From Lindgomyces ingoldianus (Eukaryota > Ascomycota > Dothideomycetes > Pleosporales > Lindgomycetaceae), in the NCBI RefSeq assembly GCF_010093535.1, contig NW_022985212.1:98152-162151 (forward strand): a stretch of DNA of 64,000 bases, in the 5' to 3' direction. Position 1 is the stretch's first letter; every line of letters begins with the position of its first letter. The notes beneath the pieces are model-generated. The model saw nothing but the letters and a program-made list of their open reading frames with translations. It was not told where the DNA came from and searched no databases. A program made the translations under genes and the position numbers. Positions 60,682 through 64,000 of the stretch are shown piece by piece.

Positions 60682-60970
60682 TGTAACGGCGCAGGCAAGA
60701 CAATGGGTCTGAATGCGGTGGGAATCCACTCAGAGGCATATGGGAGTGCGTGGGGACTCTGAACCTGGGAATGCCATTGACACCTATAGGCCTTGTACGA
60801 AAGGATATCAGAAAACTACCGAGCTAGCTACGGGGGCGAGGTGCGACTAAATACATGAGGGAATAGGGGTAACAGCAGGGGTCGGGGCCAGGTCGAGGTC
60901 GTGGCCGATACAAAGGCCTTCCGGAGGTTCCGGGCGACTCGAGATGGAACGATTCATGAGGATCGTTACA
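60682..60970 (+). mobile_element. Solo LTR, family B, TSD TTTAT
   Basis: 289 bp, TGTAACGGCGC..ATCGTTACA, flanked by TTTAT (60677-60681, 60971-60975), inserted into the integrase region of Gypsy 2. It shows almost no RIP changes although the surrounding element is saturated. Confidence 0.93.
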
Positions 60971-62199
60971 TTTATAGCCTTTAGAAAAAACTATAACTGC
61001 AAAAAAGTTTCTTTATAAGCTAGAAAAAAATGTCCTAGCTATACATAGCTGTCTAGAGATTATAGTAATAGATAAAGATAAATTATTTATAAGTTAATTC
61101 TAGCAAACAGTTATAAAGACTATAGCTATAGAACATAAGCTGTCTACAGCCTACTACCCCTAAATAGATAGGCAGATAGAGTAGACAAACTAGACCCTAG
61201 AACATTATCTCTAAAAGTACGTCTTACTAGATTAAGATAACTAGGCTAGTTAGCTCTTGTTAGCACAGCTAGCTATTAACACTACTAAGTTTACTATAAC
61301 TAAGGAAACACTATTTATAGCTAATTTTAGATACCTACCTAGGTTTAAGACACAGGACCTTCTACAACCTACGCCTATAGAAGCATAAGAAAGAATAAGA
61401 ACACTAAAAAACCTATATAAGCAGTTAGCCACATAAGCTAAATAAGTAGAAAGAAAAATAGTTTAAAATGCTAACTAACACAGAATAGGTATACTAAATA
61501 TCTAACTAGAAGACAGCGTGTACTTTTCTACTAAAGATCTAAAGTGTCTATAACCCTTAAGAAAACTTTTAGAAAAGAGAATAAGACTAAATCAGGTTAT
61601 AGCTATAGAAGAAGTAAATGTCTTCTTAGCTCTTCCTTCTATAATAAAAATCCACCCCTAGTTCTACATGTTAAAAATAGAAAAGGCACATCTAAATGTT
61701 TTATTAGCTACATAAGAATAAAGACAAATAGAAAATAAATATAAAGTTAAGCACATCATAGCCTTTTAAAATAATAGAAAGGAGTTTCTAGTAAAATAAA
61801 AGAATTAGCCTACTAGTAAGAATACCTAGAAACCTCTTAAACATTTAAAGAACACCTCTAAACTGCTAGCTTACTTTTAGAAAACCTAAATAAAGTAAAC
61901 TAGAAAGGTAATAAAGCGCTAAAGCTTATAAAAGCTAACTTATTACTAGCTAGCAGCAATGTAGATTAAAAAGACTCTAGTAATAAACCCTAAGAGGCTA
62001 GAAGCTTTACAGCCTCTACATCTATAGCCTTAAGTTTATTAAGAGATAAAAGATCCCCCTTTATATACTTTTTCTAACAATCTTAAAGAAGGTAAAGCTG
62101 TTTTATAAAGTAAACCTTTCTTACTATAATCTTAGCTACTTTTTAGCGGCCTTTAATAATTTATTAAGAGCTTTTATATAAGTCTTCTTAGCCTGTTCT

Positions 62200-62610
62200 T
62201 GTCAGATTGAAGCACTGTTTCTGGGCTTCCTGAGATGAATGATGGGTTTGGATATGATGTATGGGATGATTGATTAATTGTATTGATTGTGTTCATTTAT
62301 CGATCCTTTTTCTGCTCTACTCGTGTTGCTCGGCTTTTTGTTTTGCCGATCCGAGTCCCTCGCGCACTTGCCCTATGCGCGACCAGCTTGCAAAATGCTG
62401 CAATTTTCTGCAATTTGCTGCAATTTGCTGCAATTTGCTGCAAACTGCTGCAACATGCTGCAAACTGCTGCAAAATGCTGCAATTTGCTGCAACATGCTG
62501 CAAAATGCTGCAATTTGCAGCAACATACTGTTCGAGCTTATTGCTCGTACTATGTAGCAGCTTTCGTCAAGCGTTCCTCCTGTCTTGACAGTAGGTGCGC
62601 AAATCTGACA
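62200..62610 (+). mobile_element. Solo-LTR-like element, family A, copy 6, TSD GTTCT
   Basis: 411 bp, TGTCAGATTGAAGC..AAATCTGACA, perfect GTTCT on both sides (62195-62199, 62611-62615). Minisatellite at 62391-62520 has 13 units, in exact 10-bp steps, the last switching from TGCTGCAA to TGCAGCAA. Best-preserved full copy, nearly free of RIP. Confidence 0.94.
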
Positions 62611-62982
62611 GTTCTATCTTTGCTAATTTTTTTTATAATCCTACGCAAGATAATCTTACACCTAGTTTAAAATAAAAGCATTACAGCAACTGCTCTTTTA
62701 AAGACACTCTACACAACTATTAAATAAGCGTGATAAGACGTAAGAAACTAACGCCTTACAATAAGAACTACATAGCCGCATCTTCCTATAACACAGAGGG
62801 TTAAGACAATCTGCAGTACAAATTTAATAGTAAGAATAGAGAACTAGAGGCATAGTTAAGACTAAAAAAGGTAGACATAAAGAAAGTATTCTAGTACAAA
62901 AACCTACTAGATAAAGGAAAACCTCTAACACTCTTAGCAAGCTTTAGAAAGCAGTAAAGACGCTGCTATAAAGAAAAGGCTA

Positions 62983-63557
62983 TGTTATAATTTAAGTAAA
63001 ATTATAAGTAAGTGTTAGATAATAGAGGTTAAGCTTACACAAGATTAGTAGCTATTACCTAATCATTCTTCCTAAGAAAGCACAGACAACAAGTACTAGC
63101 AGTTAGGCAATAATATCCTAGATAGGAATAGTTAACTGCAGCAACTGCAACAACTGTAGGAAGAGGTCTGCAGGCACTACAGGCACTGCGGGCAAACTCT
63201 AAGTATATAGTTTTAACTATAACTAAGCTTAAAAGGTTATAATTAAAGTTTAGTTTTATCTTTATTATAAGACTAAGTAACTAGAGTAATTTATAAAGAT
63301 TATTCTTATTTTATATACTTGCGCACATATACACTCTAATTATTATCTTAAAAGAGATTGTTTCCCTGCTTCTTATACAGCGTTTAAGGGATAAACTATA
63401 ATTAGCCTACTTCTCTCTAAAGCCCCATAGATTTAGAACAGGACTGTACACCCCGAACAAGATCTACCTTCCACCTGTACCACCCTACTACGTCCTTGGC
63501 CCGTGTACTTGCAACACGTCCTGATTAGCACGTGACTAGCAAGTAGAAATTGTAACA
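62983..63557 (+). repeat. 3' LTR of Gypsy 2
   Basis: 575 bp, TGTTATAATTTAAG..AAATTGTAACA. First half strongly RIPped; last 150 bp (from about 63400) GC-richer. Followed by ATAAT. The minus-strand frame 63433-63630 crosses its end and is not a gene. Confidence 0.75.
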
Positions 63558-64000
63558 ATAATCTATGCTTATTAATTATGTATAAAGGCATTAAAACATT
63601 TAGAATTACAGGGCTATAAATAGATAACACTTTTAGTATTATTACAACTAATTTTACGCAACATAAAAAGAAAAGCTGTAAAAAGCTAAGTTCTATATAA
63701 AGCCTAAAATAATATTATTACATAAATAGCTTGTAAAATTTAAAAAAAATTTAGCTTATATAAAATAAAACTATAATTTTATAAACTTAGAAAACATAAG
63801 CTAAGAACCTCTATATAGTAGACCTAAACGTAGAAGACGCTATGCAGAAGTACATTAAACAGCGTGCACAAGGTGCCTATATTATGTTAGTGTGTCACGA
63901 TTGTGCACGAGTAAGGTTATAGAGCTTCACGGAGGTCTAGTTTAATTACTACGTGAGGTATTATGGTAGGTACAAGACGTTGTGTGAGGAACAGGAAGGT
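63558..64000. repeat. AT-rich RIP-degraded DNA, unassigned
   Basis: No frame or recognisable motif up to about 63810. The last 180 bp are less mutated and contain TGTGTCACGATTGTGCACG, possibly the edge of another LTR, but the window ends. Confidence 0.4.

Larger units (their letters stand above)
56958..63557 (+). mobile_element. Ty3/Gypsy retrotransposon 2 (5' LTR not found)
   Basis: Plus-strand relics: gag with a Cys-rich region near 57910-57990, protease with NSRCTFTTTNF near 58290, reverse transcriptase at about 59050-59550, RNase H with a TDA motif near 59850, integrase from about 60300 to 61500. The 3' LTR is 62983-63557, preceded by AAGAAAAGG. Sequence just before the LTR matches the equivalent place in Gypsy 1 (GACGCTGCTA..AGAAAAGGCT), so the two belong to one clade. 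No matching 5' LTR was found upstream of 57100. Split by LTR B in the integrase and by LTR A near the 3' end. RIPped throughout. Confidence 0.82.

Noticed and set aside
62983..63557. 56331-56952 as the 5' LTR of Gypsy 2
   Set aside because: It has its own TTTAG duplication on both sides and its sequence differs from the 62983-63557 LTR, so it is a separate solo LTR.

Overview
The window looks like a filamentous ascomycete (Pezizomycotina) chromosome with a two-speed layout. AT-rich stretches full of transposons destroyed by C-to-T / G-to-A transitions (repeat-induced point mutation, RIP) surround an island of normal base composition at about 30.7-52.1 kb, which carries short-intron genes (47-105 nt, GT..AG, CTAAC-type branch points). 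The genus cannot be fixed from sequence alone.

Left arm (1-30.66 kb): nested transposons. A Tad1-like LINE on the minus strand (about 4.66-24.4 kb) is split by a Gypsy element (8278-22376, TSD TTATA), which is split by a Copia element (12005-18406, TSD GATTA). Short, nearly un-RIPped solo-LTR-like elements are scattered around it: family A, with an internal 10-bp minisatellite, and family B. They are inserted into each other in both directions. A Tc1/mariner-type element (about 25.34-30.66 kb) is interrupted by a 2.1-kb pogo element (28529-30642).

Gene island (30.7-52.1 kb): remains of what looks like a secondary-metabolism neighbourhood with no PKS or NRPS in view. In order: a conserved protein of unknown function (31190-32031, one in-frame TAG); an N-terminal scrap of a secreted FAD-linked oxidase; an alpha/beta hydrolase split by a hAT element; a divergently transcribed P450 with three frameshifts and a stop; a SAM methyltransferase with one in-frame TGA; a PTH11/rhodopsin-like receptor hit twice by the same 204-bp element; a GMC oxidoreductase split by a hAT element that itself carries a foldback pogo copy; and a four-TM membrane protein with one in-frame TGA before its last helix. 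No gene here is unambiguously intact. The enzymes present (hydrolase, P450, methyltransferase, FAD and GMC oxidases) are the usual tailoring set of a fungal metabolite cluster, so the island reads as a dying cluster, eroded by insertions and point mutations.

Right arm (52.1-64 kb): an F-box scrap, a 70-bp tandem repeat, a 1.86-kb pogo relic, a solo LTR (56331-56952, TSD TTTAG), and a second Gypsy element ending in an LTR at 63557, with solo LTR B (60682-60970, TSD TTTAT) and solo LTR A (62200-62610, TSD GTTCT) inserted in it. No tRNA, rRNA or CRISPR feature was found. All coordinates come from reading the sequence by eye; family names rest on motif recognition, not on searches.
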